64,000 bases of DNA. It comes from Sulfurovum riftiae. GTDB lineage: Bacteria > Campylobacterota > Campylobacteria > Campylobacterales > Sulfurovaceae. The notes under the pieces are model-generated. The model made no database searches. It was not told the origin of the DNA and saw only the letters and a list, made by a program, of their open reading frames with translations. Every line of letters starts with the position of its first letter. The first letter of the stretch is position 1. Shown here piece after piece: positions 23,390 to 32,256 of the stretch. The stretch spans positions 1 to 64,000 of the forward strand of contig NZ_LNKT01000067.1 of assembly GCF_001595645.1 (NCBI RefSeq), written 5' to 3'. The translations under genes and the position numbers were made by a program.

Positions 23390-25372
23390 ATGGAACTGCT
23401 TAAAGAATTTTTCACGAACTTTTGGATACTGACCAATGATATGGCGGTCTATATACTTATAGGGGTACTCTTTGCCGGTGTACTCAAACAGGTGATCCCT
23501 GAAGATTTCGTCTCCAGACATCTGGGGAAAGACACCTTCGGGTCAGTCATAAAGTCATCGCTTTTCGGCATTCCCCTGCCGCTTTGCTCCTGCTCGGTCA
23601 TTCCTTTTGCGACCAGCCTTAAAAAAGAGGGAGCCAGCAGCGGGTCGGTACTGAGCTTTCTTATTTCAACCCCTATTACCGGTGCGGACTCCATCTTGGC
23701 GACCTACGGCTTTTTTGGCTGGATCTTCACGGTCTACCGTGTCATTACTTCGCTCATCATTGCGATAGTGGCGGGTATACTGCAGAACCTGTTCGGCAAA
23801 GTACCTGCAGAGGCAGTAGAAGAAGAGAGCTGCAGCGCTTGTGGCTGCGGTGACAGTTGCAGTACAGAGGCGGAAAACAAGAGCTTCAGTATGAAAAAAG
23901 CAGTGGATTATGCGGTCTTCGACATCTTTAAAGATTTTGCCAAGCCGCTCTTCTGGGGTCTGATGCTTGGAGCACTCATCACCACCTTTATGCCAAAGGA
24001 CATCATGCAGTATCTGGGTGACAATCTTCTGCTTACCTACCTGTTGATACTGCTCTTCTCCATGCCGCTTTATATTTGTGCGACCGCCTCTCTTCCTATA
24101 GCTGCATCACTTATTGCATCCGGACTCAGCGGTGGAGCAGCGTTCATTCTGCTGAGTGCGGGACCGGCGACCAACAGTGTGACCATGGGAGTGGTACTGA
24201 AAACCCTGGGGAAGAAAGCACTCATCATCTATCTGGGTGTCATCGGCCTTTTCTCCCTGCTCTTTGGGTACCTCTTCGATCTCTTCTTTCCCGGTATCCT
24301 GAGTGCCCATATGACTGAACATATCGAAGAGTTCGGTCTTATAGCACAGCTGTCTGCCATCGTGATGCTGGCATTGATGCTCTACTTTCTGATCGAACCA
24401 AAACTAAAGAAAAAAACTACCAAGGAGACACCCATGGCAAACAATTCTGCCCCTGCAGCCAATATGAACTTCGCTGCTGCACCGGTCAAAAAAGTGAAAA
24501 CAAAAAAGGTCCTTGTCCTCTGTACAGGAAACAGCTGCCGCTCCATCATCGCTGAAGCACTGATCAACAAAGAGCTTGAAGGCATAGAGGCGTACAGTTC
24601 GGGTGTGGCACCCAGCGGGAAGGTCAACTCCAATGCCAAAAAAGTGCTTGAAGCACACGATGCCTGGAACGATGTGTACCATTCCAAAACACTCGATGAA
24701 GTGATGGACCACGATTTCAATCTTGTGGTCACTGTCTGCGACCATGCCAAAGAGACCTGTCCCATGTTCCCCAAACCGGTACCCAAGATCCATGTCGGCT
24801 TTGAAGATCCGGACGGCAAAGGCTATGATGCCTTCGAAGAGACCTATGAAGAGATACGTACTACCCTTCTTCCAAGGCTCAAAGCCATACTGAACGGCGA
24901 TGTGGAGAACCTGCTCGATGAAGACCGTATCTGTTACTGCATCGGTGTGACCAAAGGAGAGATCACCAAAGCCATCGATGAAGGTGCGGATTCGCTCGAA
25001 GCCATCAGGGAAGCGACCAAGGCATGTACCGGAAGTGACTGCAAAAACACCAACCCGTTGAAACGATGCTGCTCTAAAGAGATCAAAAAACTACTTGAAG
25101 GAGAGAGAAAAATGGAAAAAAATGTATTTAAGACAGCCGAGGGCGCGAAGATCGCCTTTACCGGAGCGGTAGCCAAACAGCAGATTATCACGATGGTTGA
25201 GAACTGTTCGACCGGCAACTGTGAATGTATGAGTGATGAGACACGCGAGAAGATCAGCAACATTGAAGTAGCCGGAGAAGACGGCAATGTAGAATTGAAA
25301 CTTACCGGTGATGTCACCAAAGAGGAGCTCGAAGAAGCGCTGGAGCGATCGAAAGTGTTAAACGACAAATGA
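23390..25372 (+). CDS. Arsenic multidomain fusion: permease, ArsC, [2Fe-2S] and C-terminal module
   Basis: The 660-residue protein (ATG at 23390 gives the best spacing to AAAGG; an ATG two codons earlier abuts it) has four modules. Residues 1-345 are an ArsP/SO_0444-type permease with PLPLCSCSVIP and a Cys-rich loop ESCSACGCGDSC. Residues about 370-510 are a thioredoxin-coupled arsenate reductase: LCTGNSCRS active site plus the CDHAKETC pair. Next comes a BFD-like [2Fe-2S] domain (ICYCIG ... ACTGSDCKN). The last 85 residues are a small module with CSTGNCEC. Consensus Shine-Dalgarno-ATG pairs sit in frame at the ArsC (24434) and C-terminal (25112) borders. Confidence 0.85.
   Translation: MELLKEFFTNFWILTNDMAVYILIGVLFAGVLKQVIPEDFVSRHLGKDTFGSVIKSSLFGIPLPLCSCSVIPFATSLKKEGASSGSVLSFLISTPITGADSILATYGFFGWIFTVYRVITSLIIAIVAGILQNLFGKVPAEAVEEESCSACGCGDSCSTEAENKSFSMKKAVDYAVFDIFKDFAKPLFWGLMLGALITTFMPKDIMQYLGDNLLLTYLLILLFSMPLYICATASLPIAASLIASGLSGGAAFILLSAGPATNSVTMGVVLKTLGKKALIIYLGVIGLFSLLFGYLFDLFFPGILSAHMTEHIEEFGLIAQLSAIVMLALMLYFLIEPKLKKKTTKETPMANNSAPAANMNFAAAPVKKVKTKKVLVLCTGNSCRSIIAEALINKELEGIEAYSSGVAPSGKVNSNAKKVLEAHDAWNDVYHSKTLDEVMDHDFNLVVTVCDHAKETCPMFPKPVPKIHVGFEDPDGKGYDAFEETYEEIRTTLLPRLKAILNGDVENLLDEDRICYCIGVTKGEITKAIDEGADSLEAIREATKACTGSDCKNTNPLKRCCSKEIKKLLEGERKMEKNVFKTAEGAKIAFTGAVAKQQIITMVENCSTGNCECMSDETREKISNIEVAGEDGNVELKLTGDVTKEELEEALERSKVLNDK
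24422..24436 (+). promoter_or_regulatory. Internal ribosome binding site and start before the ArsC module
   Basis: AAGGAGACACCCATG lies inside the fusion gene, in frame. The ATG at 24434 falls in the linker just before the ArsC domain. It could yield a free arsenate reductase in addition to the full-length fusion. Confidence 0.55.
25098..25114 (+). promoter_or_regulatory. Internal ribosome binding site and start before the C-terminal module
   Basis: AAGGAGAGAGAAAAATG is in frame, with the ATG at 25112. The start lies at the border between the [2Fe-2S] domain and the last small module, which could be made separately (about 86 residues). Confidence 0.5.
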
Positions 25373-26631
25373 TACTCGCTGCTTCTCTTTTCCTCGTTAC
25401 ACTTATCTTCATCATCTGGCAGCCCAAAGGCCTTCAGATCGGTACGACCGCCATCATCGGTGCTGTCGCTGCACTACTGCTCGGTGTGGTCAGCCTGAAT
25501 GATGTCTGGATCGTTACTGAGATCGTATGGGATGCGACTCTGGCGTTCATCGGTATTATCCTTCTCTCCATGGTCCTCGATGAGATCGGTTTCTTTGAAT
25601 GGTGTGCCATCAAAATGGCAAAGCTTTCCAAAGGGAACGGGCATCTGATGTTCGTCTATGCTCTGCTTCTGGGTGCCTTCGTTTCCGCACTCTTTGCCAA
25701 CGATGGAGCAGCGCTCATCCTTACCCCTATTCTGCTTGCCAAGATGCGTATTTTGAAGCTCAATGCCAAGACGATCCTTGCCTTTTTGCTGGCAGGCGGG
25801 TTCATCAGCGACAGTGCCTCCCTGCCCTTTGTCTTCTCGAATCTGACCAACATCGTAACGGCCAACTACTTCAGCATTGGATTCTGGGAGTACCTTCAGG
25901 TCATGTACCTGCCGTTCATTGTGAGTGTTTTGGCTTCCATCGTCATTTTGTGGCTTATTCTGCGGAAAGAGATTCCTTCACAGGTCGACATTTCACTGCT
26001 CAAAGACCCGGATGATGTGCTCAAAAGCAAGACCCTCTTCATCTTTTCATGGTTTTTCCTCACCCTCCTGCTTGTTGGCTATTTCATAGGTGACCACTAT
26101 GACCTTCCTGTCAGTCTCTTTGCTTTGGGCGGAGGGCTCATCTTCCTTGGCATCGCCTCCTATACCAAACATGCCAGAGCATGGCTGACCATCAAAACCG
26201 CTCCCTGGCAGGTGGTCTGGTTCAGTATCGGACTCTATATCGTGGTCTACGGCTTGAAGAATGCAGGCCTGACGGACCACATAGCGCTGATACTCGAGGA
26301 CCTGAGCCACAGGGGTGATACCATAGCGATCGTGGGGACAGGTTTTCTCTCTGCCTTCCTCTCCGCCATCATGAACAATATGCCGACCATCATGATCATG
26401 GATATCGCCATCGACAAAATGGGCTATGCCGGCAACGAAATGCTCGCCTATGCCAACATCATCGGATGTAACCTCGGACCGAAAATGACACCGTTCGGGT
26501 CACTCGCGACCCTCCTCTGGCTGCATGTTCTAAGCCAGAAAGGGGTAAAAATAAGCTTCTGGCAGTACAGCAAGTTCGGACTCATCGTTACACCTCCGGT
26601 ACTTTTGATCGTTCTGCTTTCTTTGGTTTAG
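25369..26631 (+). CDS. arsB: ArsB-type arsenite efflux permease
   Basis: The 420-residue membrane protein has about 11-12 helices and the ArsB/NhaD ion-transporter signatures: GAFVSALFANDGAALILTP, and in the second half NNMPTIMIMDIAIDKM and GCNLGPKMTPFGSLATLLW. It exports As(OH)3 or Sb(OH)3 across the cytoplasmic membrane. The ATG overlaps the fusion gene's stop as ATGA, so reductase and exporter are translationally coupled. No ArsA ATPase gene is present, so it would run on the proton gradient. Confidence 0.9.
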   Translation: MILAASLFLVTLIFIIWQPKGLQIGTTAIIGAVAALLLGVVSLNDVWIVTEIVWDATLAFIGIILLSMVLDEIGFFEWCAIKMAKLSKGNGHLMFVYALLLGAFVSALFANDGAALILTPILLAKMRILKLNAKTILAFLLAGGFISDSASLPFVFSNLTNIVTANYFSIGFWEYLQVMYLPFIVSVLASIVILWLILRKEIPSQVDISLLKDPDDVLKSKTLFIFSWFFLTLLLVGYFIGDHYDLPVSLFALGGGLIFLGIASYTKHARAWLTIKTAPWQVVWFSIGLYIVVYGLKNAGLTDHIALILEDLSHRGDTIAIVGTGFLSAFLSAIMNNMPTIMIMDIAIDKMGYAGNEMLAYANIIGCNLGPKMTPFGSLATLLWLHVLSQKGVKISFWQYSKFGLIVTPPVLLIVLLSLV

Positions 26632-26650
26632 GAGCATTTCATTCATTTTC

Positions 26651-26761
26651 TGGTTCCCATGTTATACATGGTAACCCATACTTCAGTTACATCAACAAAA
26701 AGAGCTTGCTTTTGTATATAGGCCTCTCATATACATTCCCACGCACAGCATGGGAACGAGG
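26651..26761 (+). repeat. Dispersed repeat copy A (about 111 bp)
   Basis: This segment is roughly 85% alike by eye to the reverse complement of 59627-59738. One end is the palindrome TTCCCACGC-ACA-GCATGGGAA and the other GGTTcCCA..TGGtAACC, so both ends can fold. The shared core reads CCCATACTTCAGTTA and GCTTGCTTTTGT. It lies between arsB and the SulP leader and contains no gene. It resembles a small non-autonomous repeat family with palindromic ends. Confidence 0.7.
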
Positions 26762-26781
26762 AACAAAGAATATGTATATTT

Positions 26782-26863
26782 GTCGTGGTGAACACCCTTG
26801 TAAGCAGTTCTTTTGCAAACCTGCAAAAAGAACGTCGCGTTTTGAGAGCCACGACGTTTTTTT
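26782..26863 (+). ncRNA. Structured leader or small RNA upstream of the SulP gene
   Basis: A stem of about 11 bp, GTTCTTTTGCA (26807-26817) with TGCAAAAAGAAC (26822-26833), is enclosed by GTCGTGG (26782-26788) pairing with CCACGAC (26849-26855). AACGTCG (26831-26837) can instead pair with CGACGTT (26852-26858), which is followed at once by a run of T (26857-26863), a terminator form. The two outer pairings share bases and exclude each other. It could be a cis-acting attenuator for the SulP gene at 26989 or a free small RNA. Confidence 0.5.
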
Positions 26864-26889
26864 GTTTCTTTTTTTTAAAAAAAGAAAGG
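26864..26889. repeat. A/T inverted repeat
   Basis: TTTCTTTTTTT and TAAAAAAAGAAA are nearly complementary and lie right after the putative terminator. They may extend it in both directions. Confidence 0.3.
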
Positions 26890-26988
26890 AGAACCTCTAC
26901 TGCAGTTTATGCTGAATGATCGTGGATTATCACAGCATCAATACTATTATGATAGAATTCCAAACTTTTAACCAAGTAAGGAAAACTC

Positions 26989-28572
26989 TTGTTCAACATT
27001 CAAAACTACTCAAAACAGAACATCAAGAACGACATCCTCTCGGGTGCGCTTGTTGCTGTTGCCCTTGTCCCTGAAGCGATCGCCTTCTCGTTCATTGCCG
27101 GGGTCTCTCCCATTGTCGGGCTGTATGCCGCCTTCATCATAGGTCTCATCACTTCCCTTCTTGGGGGTAAGCCTGGGATGATCTCGGGTGCGACCGGTTC
27201 GGTTGCCGTGGTCTTCGTCTCCCTTGGGCTCTGGGTCAAACAGCACTACCCGGACCTCGATACGGAAGCACTCTCTATGATGGTACTTCACTACATTCTC
27301 ATCACTTCCATCATCGCCGGACTCATACAGATCGCCATCGGGGTGATGAAGATGGGGAAATTCATCCGTCTCGTTCCCCAGCCGGCACTCTTCGGGTTTG
27401 TCAACGGACTTGCCATCGTTATTGCCCTGGCACAGCTGCCTTTCCTTGCCCCTGCAAACATGGATCAGTACAGCTCCTGGCTGGAAATCATCAAGGCTTC
27501 CGTAAGCGAGAATTACATCATGTATATCATCATTATCGTCACGATGGCGACGATGCAGTATCTGCCAAGAGTGAGCAAGGCTGTGCCTGCCGGCCTGGTT
27601 GCGATTGTGGTCATCACGCTTATCGTCTACTTTGGCGGTATCGATACCAAAACCGTCGGCAGCATGGCAGACCTTTCAAATGTCTCCTTCCCGCATTTTG
27701 TTATGCCAGACCTCTCCCTGCTTTTCAGCTGGGAATCACTCAAGGTGATCCTTCCTACCGCTGTCATCGTTGCACTCGTGGGCCTCATCGAGTCACTGCT
27801 TACCCTTTCGGTACTTGACGAGATGGGCGGAGAGAGAGGTTCTGGGAACAAAGAGTGTATCGCACTTGGTCTGGGTAATACCACTTCCGGCCTCTTTGGC
27901 GGTATGGCAGGCTGTGCGATGATCGGGCAATCCGTCATCAACTTCACTTCGGGCGGTCTGGGACGCCTCTCTTCCTTTACGGCTGCCATGCTTCTCATTG
28001 TACTGGTCGTAAGCTTTTCCGATGTTATTTCGGCCATTCCTATTGCCGTTCTGGTAGGTATTATGTTCATGGTGAGTATCGGTACCTTCGAGTTCTCTTC
28101 GCTCAAGCGTATCAAACACATGCCAAGATCCGATGCCTTCGTGCTGGTCGTTGTAACCATCATTACGGTCTTTGAGGACCTTGCGGTAGCAGTCATTGCG
28201 GGTATCATCATCTCTGCGCTGGTCTTTGCCTGGGAGCATGCGAAGATCTTCGCCCATACCAAAACGGAAGACGGAAAGAAGATCTACGAGCTTGACGGTC
28301 CGCTTTTCTTCGGTTCTGTCACCTCTTTCAACGAGCAGTTCGATGTGGAAAATGATCCTGATGAAGTGGTCGTTGACTTCAAAAAAGCGCGGGTCATGGA
28401 CTCTTCCGGTGCCGAGGCGATAGATGCTTTGACCGAAAAGTATAAAAAAGCGGGCAAAAAACTGACACTCAGACACCTCTCTGAAGACTGTAAAAAGACC
28501 CTCAAGATCGCAGGGCCGTTCTGTACCTACGAAGAGGACGATCCTACCTACAAGGTCGCTCACGACGTGTAG
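26989..28572 (+). CDS. SulP-family anion permease with STAS domain
   Basis: The 527-residue protein starts at TTG with AAGGAAAAC upstream. The membrane part has the SulP signature near the N terminus (GALVAVALVPEAIAFSFIAGVSPIVGLYAAF), followed by about 11 helices and a STAS domain from about residue 430 (YELDGPLFFGSV ... VVDFKKARVMDSSGAEAID). SulP proteins move sulfate, bicarbonate or other anions. The substrate is open; a carbonic anhydrase gene lies 4 kb away, so bicarbonate deserves thought. A structured leader precedes it. Confidence 0.9.
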   Translation: MFNIQNYSKQNIKNDILSGALVAVALVPEAIAFSFIAGVSPIVGLYAAFIIGLITSLLGGKPGMISGATGSVAVVFVSLGLWVKQHYPDLDTEALSMMVLHYILITSIIAGLIQIAIGVMKMGKFIRLVPQPALFGFVNGLAIVIALAQLPFLAPANMDQYSSWLEIIKASVSENYIMYIIIIVTMATMQYLPRVSKAVPAGLVAIVVITLIVYFGGIDTKTVGSMADLSNVSFPHFVMPDLSLLFSWESLKVILPTAVIVALVGLIESLLTLSVLDEMGGERGSGNKECIALGLGNTTSGLFGGMAGCAMIGQSVINFTSGGLGRLSSFTAAMLLIVLVVSFSDVISAIPIAVLVGIMFMVSIGTFEFSSLKRIKHMPRSDAFVLVVVTIITVFEDLAVAVIAGIIISALVFAWEHAKIFAHTKTEDGKKIYELDGPLFFGSVTSFNEQFDVENDPDEVVVDFKKARVMDSSGAEAIDALTEKYKKAGKKLTLRHLSEDCKKTLKIAGPFCTYEEDDPTYKVAHDV

Positions 28573-28585
28573 AGGAGGCAGGTGC

Positions 28586-31219
28586 CTAAGCTGCGATCTT
28601 CTCTTCAAAATAGCTTTTGAGGATCCCTCTTAATGCATCGAGCTCTATGGGCTTGGAGAGATAGCCGTCCATACCTGCGCCGAGATACCTTTCCCTGTCC
28701 CCGGAAAGCGCATTTGCCGTCAGAGCTATGATCGGCACATGTTCCCTGCCGCTGCTGTGCTCATAACTCAATATCTTGCCTGTCGCTTCCATACCGCCCA
28801 TCACAGGCATTTCGATATCCATGAAGATCATATCGTAGCTGTGGGCCATCCGCTCTTCCAATGCTTCCTGTCCGTTGTTCGCGATGCTCACTTCGACACC
28901 CAGTCTGTTGAGTACATTGATGATCAGTTTCTGGTTGATGGGGTTGTCCTCTGCGACCAGGACATGGATATTTTCAAACCGGATCTGTTCTTCATTCTCA
29001 ACTCCCTCTTCTTTGTCACTCAATGCCTTGAGGGTCTTTGTGAAGTTGACCGGCTTGTAGAGTATTTTGTCTATGCGTGTACCATAGCGCTTGAGGTTTC
29101 TTTTCTGGTCCCCTGTCGACAGGACGATGATACGGGTGTCAATGTCGAGGAACTTCTCAATCTCACCGCCTCTTTGACGGAACTTATGGTCAATGAAGAG
29201 AATATCGGGAAGTTCCGACTTCTCTTCGATCGCAAGAAGTGACTCATCAGTATAACGCCTGATCGTTGCGCCGGTGTAGGCGATATAGGCTTCAAGCTCC
29301 CTGTTGATTTCATACTCTGTACCGATATGTGCATCGAGGATACCCACAGTGTACTCACTCATATCGTCGACTACCCTTCGGCCTGCCCCTTCGGCTTTTT
29401 TGAGATCCAGCGTAAAATAGAAGGTCGATCCTTCGTCTTTCACACTTCTGATACCCAGTTTACCGCCCATCAGGTCGACCAGTCTCCCCGAAATGGAAAG
29501 TCCAAGCCCTGTACCGCCGTATTTTCTGCTCGTACTGACATCGGCCTGTGCAAAAGCTTCGAAGATGGTCTTTCTCTGTTCCGCAGTGATCCCTATGCCT
29601 GTATCTGTGACCGAGAAGCTGATACGGACGTCCTCCTGGGTTTCGGAGACCTTCTCTATGGCAATACGGACCTCCCCGTTCTCCGAGGTGAACTTGATCG
29701 CGTTGCTTACAAGATTGACCAGTATCTGTGAGATCTTGGTCGGATCCCCTATAAGAGCTGTGGGAAGCTCTGGGTCCACAAACAGATGGAAGTCTATGCG
29801 TTCCTTCACTGCCTTGGCGGCATACGACTCAATGGCTGTTTCAAATCTCTCCACCGGATCGAACGCAATGTGTTCCAGTTCTATCTTCTGTGCCTTGATC
29901 TTGGAGAGGTCCAATATATCATTGACGATCGTAAGCAGATGTTCGGAACTCTTCTCTATAACAGAAATGAACTCCTTCTGTTCTTCTGTCATCTCGGTCT
30001 CTTTGAGCAGCTGTGTAAAACCAAGGATACCGTTGAGTGGTGTGCGGATCTCATGGGACATACTTGCAAGGAAAAGGTCTTTTGTACGGTTGGCATCCTC
30101 GATCGCCTTGAGCAGGAATTTGTAGATCAGGTTGAGATTGCCCTCTTCGATGAGACGTTTGAGCTGTTTCTGCTGCTTTTTATCGAAGACCAGTTCTATG
30201 TCACGTTGTGTCTCTTTGTAGAGCTTTTTGTTTTTTGCCCGTTTCAAATGCAGGAACAGAAGCCTTAAGAGCAGCAGCCACAGCAGCAGTGCAGCACTGC
30301 CGTAGACGGTCAGCAGCTTTTTGGATGCCGCAATGTTCTCCTGGACCTTCTTCTCAATCTGGGTATGAAGCAGAGACTCCACCTGCACAAAATAATCGAT
30401 CTTCCTGCCTGTTTTCCCCAGCCAATCCACGACCGATACCCTGTATCTGCTGCTGTTCGCATCCTGTTCTATCAGCTTTCTCTCTTCCGAAAGAAGCTGT
30501 GCATACGCCTCGGCGGACATCAGTGCCCGAAGGTCCACTGCTGCGATACTGTCGGGCAGCGTATGGAATTGCGGTGCCCTGTCCTTTGCGATCAGCTGAT
30601 CCCAGATGAGCCGGTCTTCCCTGCTCATCGGACATTTTTGAAGCAATATATAATAGATCCCTGTCATTTCAAGGACCGTGTTCTCCTGAAGCGTAATGAC
30701 CGTTTCATAGGTCAGAAGGTAACGCTTCAATACTTCGGCGTCCTGTTTCGAAACAAGGTCGGTCAGCAGATAGGCGAACGGGGCGAATACCTCCTCATGA
30801 TAGCCATGGAAGAGGATATCCCTGTAGTTTGCGTTTAAACGCTCCACCTCTTTTCTGACACGATGCAATGCCTTGCGGACGTCATCGACCCGAGTGCTGT
30901 ATGATGCCACAGTAGGATTCTTCTTGACATAAGAGTCCAGCGTCAGCAAGGCCTGGTCGGCTTCTTCCCTTGCAATGACAACACTTTCAAATCTGTTTTT
31001 TGTATGTGTTGCCAGGTAGCCTGCACTTTTGAGCCGTTCATCGTTTATCTTCCTCAGTACAGAAGCGATATCGTCCAGAAGAAGAGGAAGGTCCGCACTT
31101 CTTTTGGCCGTGACGTATCCATGCGCATGAAAGTAGGTATGGTAAGAAAGAAGTACTGCACCGGCAAGTGCCAGAACGATAGATATATTCAATATGACAG
31201 GATGCTTCAGTATTTTCAT
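28586..31219 (-). CDS. Membrane hybrid sensor histidine kinase with two receiver-like domains
   Basis: The ATG at 31219 has AAGGGGGC upstream and is preferred over an in-frame start 19 codons earlier. The 877-residue protein has a transmembrane helix at about 10-28, a helical sensory domain to about 300, a second helix (LLWLLLLRLLFLHL), HisKA with MSHEIRTP (His389), an HATPase domain (LVNLVSNAIKFT, DTGIGI, GGTGLGLSIS), a receiver-like domain without the usual MD site (near 610-730), and a true receiver (LVAEDNPINQKL, FMDIEMPVMGG). No response regulator gene is adjacent; output may pass through a phosphotransfer protein elsewhere. Confidence 0.9.
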   Translation of the reverse strand: MKILKHPVILNISIVLALAGAVLLSYHTYFHAHGYVTAKRSADLPLLLDDIASVLRKINDERLKSAGYLATHTKNRFESVVIAREEADQALLTLDSYVKKNPTVASYSTRVDDVRKALHRVRKEVERLNANYRDILFHGYHEEVFAPFAYLLTDLVSKQDAEVLKRYLLTYETVITLQENTVLEMTGIYYILLQKCPMSREDRLIWDQLIAKDRAPQFHTLPDSIAAVDLRALMSAEAYAQLLSEERKLIEQDANSSRYRVSVVDWLGKTGRKIDYFVQVESLLHTQIEKKVQENIAASKKLLTVYGSAALLLWLLLLRLLFLHLKRAKNKKLYKETQRDIELVFDKKQQKQLKRLIEEGNLNLIYKFLLKAIEDANRTKDLFLASMSHEIRTPLNGILGFTQLLKETEMTEEQKEFISVIEKSSEHLLTIVNDILDLSKIKAQKIELEHIAFDPVERFETAIESYAAKAVKERIDFHLFVDPELPTALIGDPTKISQILVNLVSNAIKFTSENGEVRIAIEKVSETQEDVRISFSVTDTGIGITAEQRKTIFEAFAQADVSTSRKYGGTGLGLSISGRLVDLMGGKLGIRSVKDEGSTFYFTLDLKKAEGAGRRVVDDMSEYTVGILDAHIGTEYEINRELEAYIAYTGATIRRYTDESLLAIEEKSELPDILFIDHKFRQRGGEIEKFLDIDTRIIVLSTGDQKRNLKRYGTRIDKILYKPVNFTKTLKALSDKEEGVENEEQIRFENIHVLVAEDNPINQKLIINVLNRLGVEVSIANNGQEALEERMAHSYDMIFMDIEMPVMGGMEATGKILSYEHSSGREHVPIIALTANALSGDRERYLGAGMDGYLSKPIELDALRGILKSYFEEKIAA

Positions 31220-31515
31220 TATGCCCCCTTTGACTTCCGTATGACATTGTAAAACGTGAAAAAGCAGGGAGAGCAAAAAGGTAAGAAAAATCCCCTTTCT
31301 GATTTGAAAGAGGTATCCCTCAGTGTGCGGTCTGGCGATCTTTACGATACATTATCAATAAAGACCCATGACTTTCTGTCCTTGCTTCACAACAAGTTTA
31401 GCTTTTAACATTGGTACTGCAACTATTATACTACGATAAGTATTAAACCTGATATCATCAGAGATCACAGATATAGGAACATATTATTTTTTCATTTATA
31501 ATTCTTTTTTTTATT
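31220..31515. other. Divergent intergenic region
   Basis: About 300 bases separate the leftward kinase from the rightward rhodanese gene. It should hold promoters for both. No convincing ORF or consensus promoter pair was found. Confidence 0.3.
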
Positions 31516-31540
31516 ATGATATTATTTTAAATAATATCAT
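31516..31540 (+). promoter_or_regulatory. 25-bp palindrome before the rhodanese gene
   Basis: ATGATATTATTT (31516-31527) and AAATAATATCAT (31529-31540) are perfect complements about a single central base. The palindrome ends 15 bases before the start codon, next to AAGGATCTGGAAG. It may be an operator or fold over the ribosome binding site. Confidence 0.5.
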
Positions 31541-31555
31541 ATAAGGATCTGGAAG

Positions 31556-32254
31556 ATGCGAATACAATATATGTTTCTCCCTATGTTGGCTGCCTCACTG
31601 CTTATAGGTGCAGAAGGTATTGAATACAGCGGTGTCATGGTTACCGTGAACACAGCGGAAAAGAAACAGATCAACTACCTGATTGAACGTAAGATCCCTG
31701 CCATTTGTAAAAAAGTACCCATCAACAATGAGATGCTCTGGACAGGGAACTTCGCCAATCCCAAAGTCCCGGAAGCCTGTAAGTCAACCTATGTACATAC
31801 CAAAGGAAAACTACAGCCGTTGCAGCTGTATGATGACCTTGAGACCTATGGGGAACTCGAGGTGCTGGCATTCATAAAAAAGATGCAAACAAACGATAAC
31901 TTGTTGCTTGTAGACAGCCGCAAGGAGTCATGGTTCAACTATATGACCATTCCCGGTGCCATCAATATGCCTTTTAACTATTTTAAAAAGCGTAATAACT
32001 ATGAATTTCATTTTGAATACGCTTTGAAGTATTTGGGTGTCACGAAGGATAAAGAGGGCTGGTATGATTTCAGAAACGCCAAGACACTGCTGCTCTTCTG
32101 CAACGGCCCATGGTGTTCCCAGTCTCCTGCGATGATACATGCGCTGCGTGAAATAGGCTATCCGGTTGAAAAGTTGAAGTGGTACCGTGGAGGTATGCAG
32201 GATTGGCTGGGTGCAGGATTGACCTCTACCAGAAAGTCAGAGGCCAAACGCTGA
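31556..32254 (+). CDS. Exported rhodanese-like protein
   Basis: The 232-residue protein has a signal peptide (MRIQYMFLPMLAASLLIGAEG) and a C-terminal rhodanese domain (about 90-220): LLLVDSRKESWFNYMTIPGAINMPF, the active loop LLFCNGPWCSQSP with catalytic Cys, and YRGGMQDWLGAGL. The first 80 residues are specific. It should act on sulfane sulfur or a thiol in the periplasm, which fits a sulfur-metabolising bacterium. A 25-bp palindrome precedes it. Confidence 0.85.
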   Translation: MRIQYMFLPMLAASLLIGAEGIEYSGVMVTVNTAEKKQINYLIERKIPAICKKVPINNEMLWTGNFANPKVPEACKSTYVHTKGKLQPLQLYDDLETYGELEVLAFIKKMQTNDNLLLVDSRKESWFNYMTIPGAINMPFNYFKKRNNYEFHFEYALKYLGVTKDKEGWYDFRNAKTLLLFCNGPWCSQSPAMIHALREIGYPVEKLKWYRGGMQDWLGAGLTSTRKSEAKR

Positions 32255-32256
32255 GA

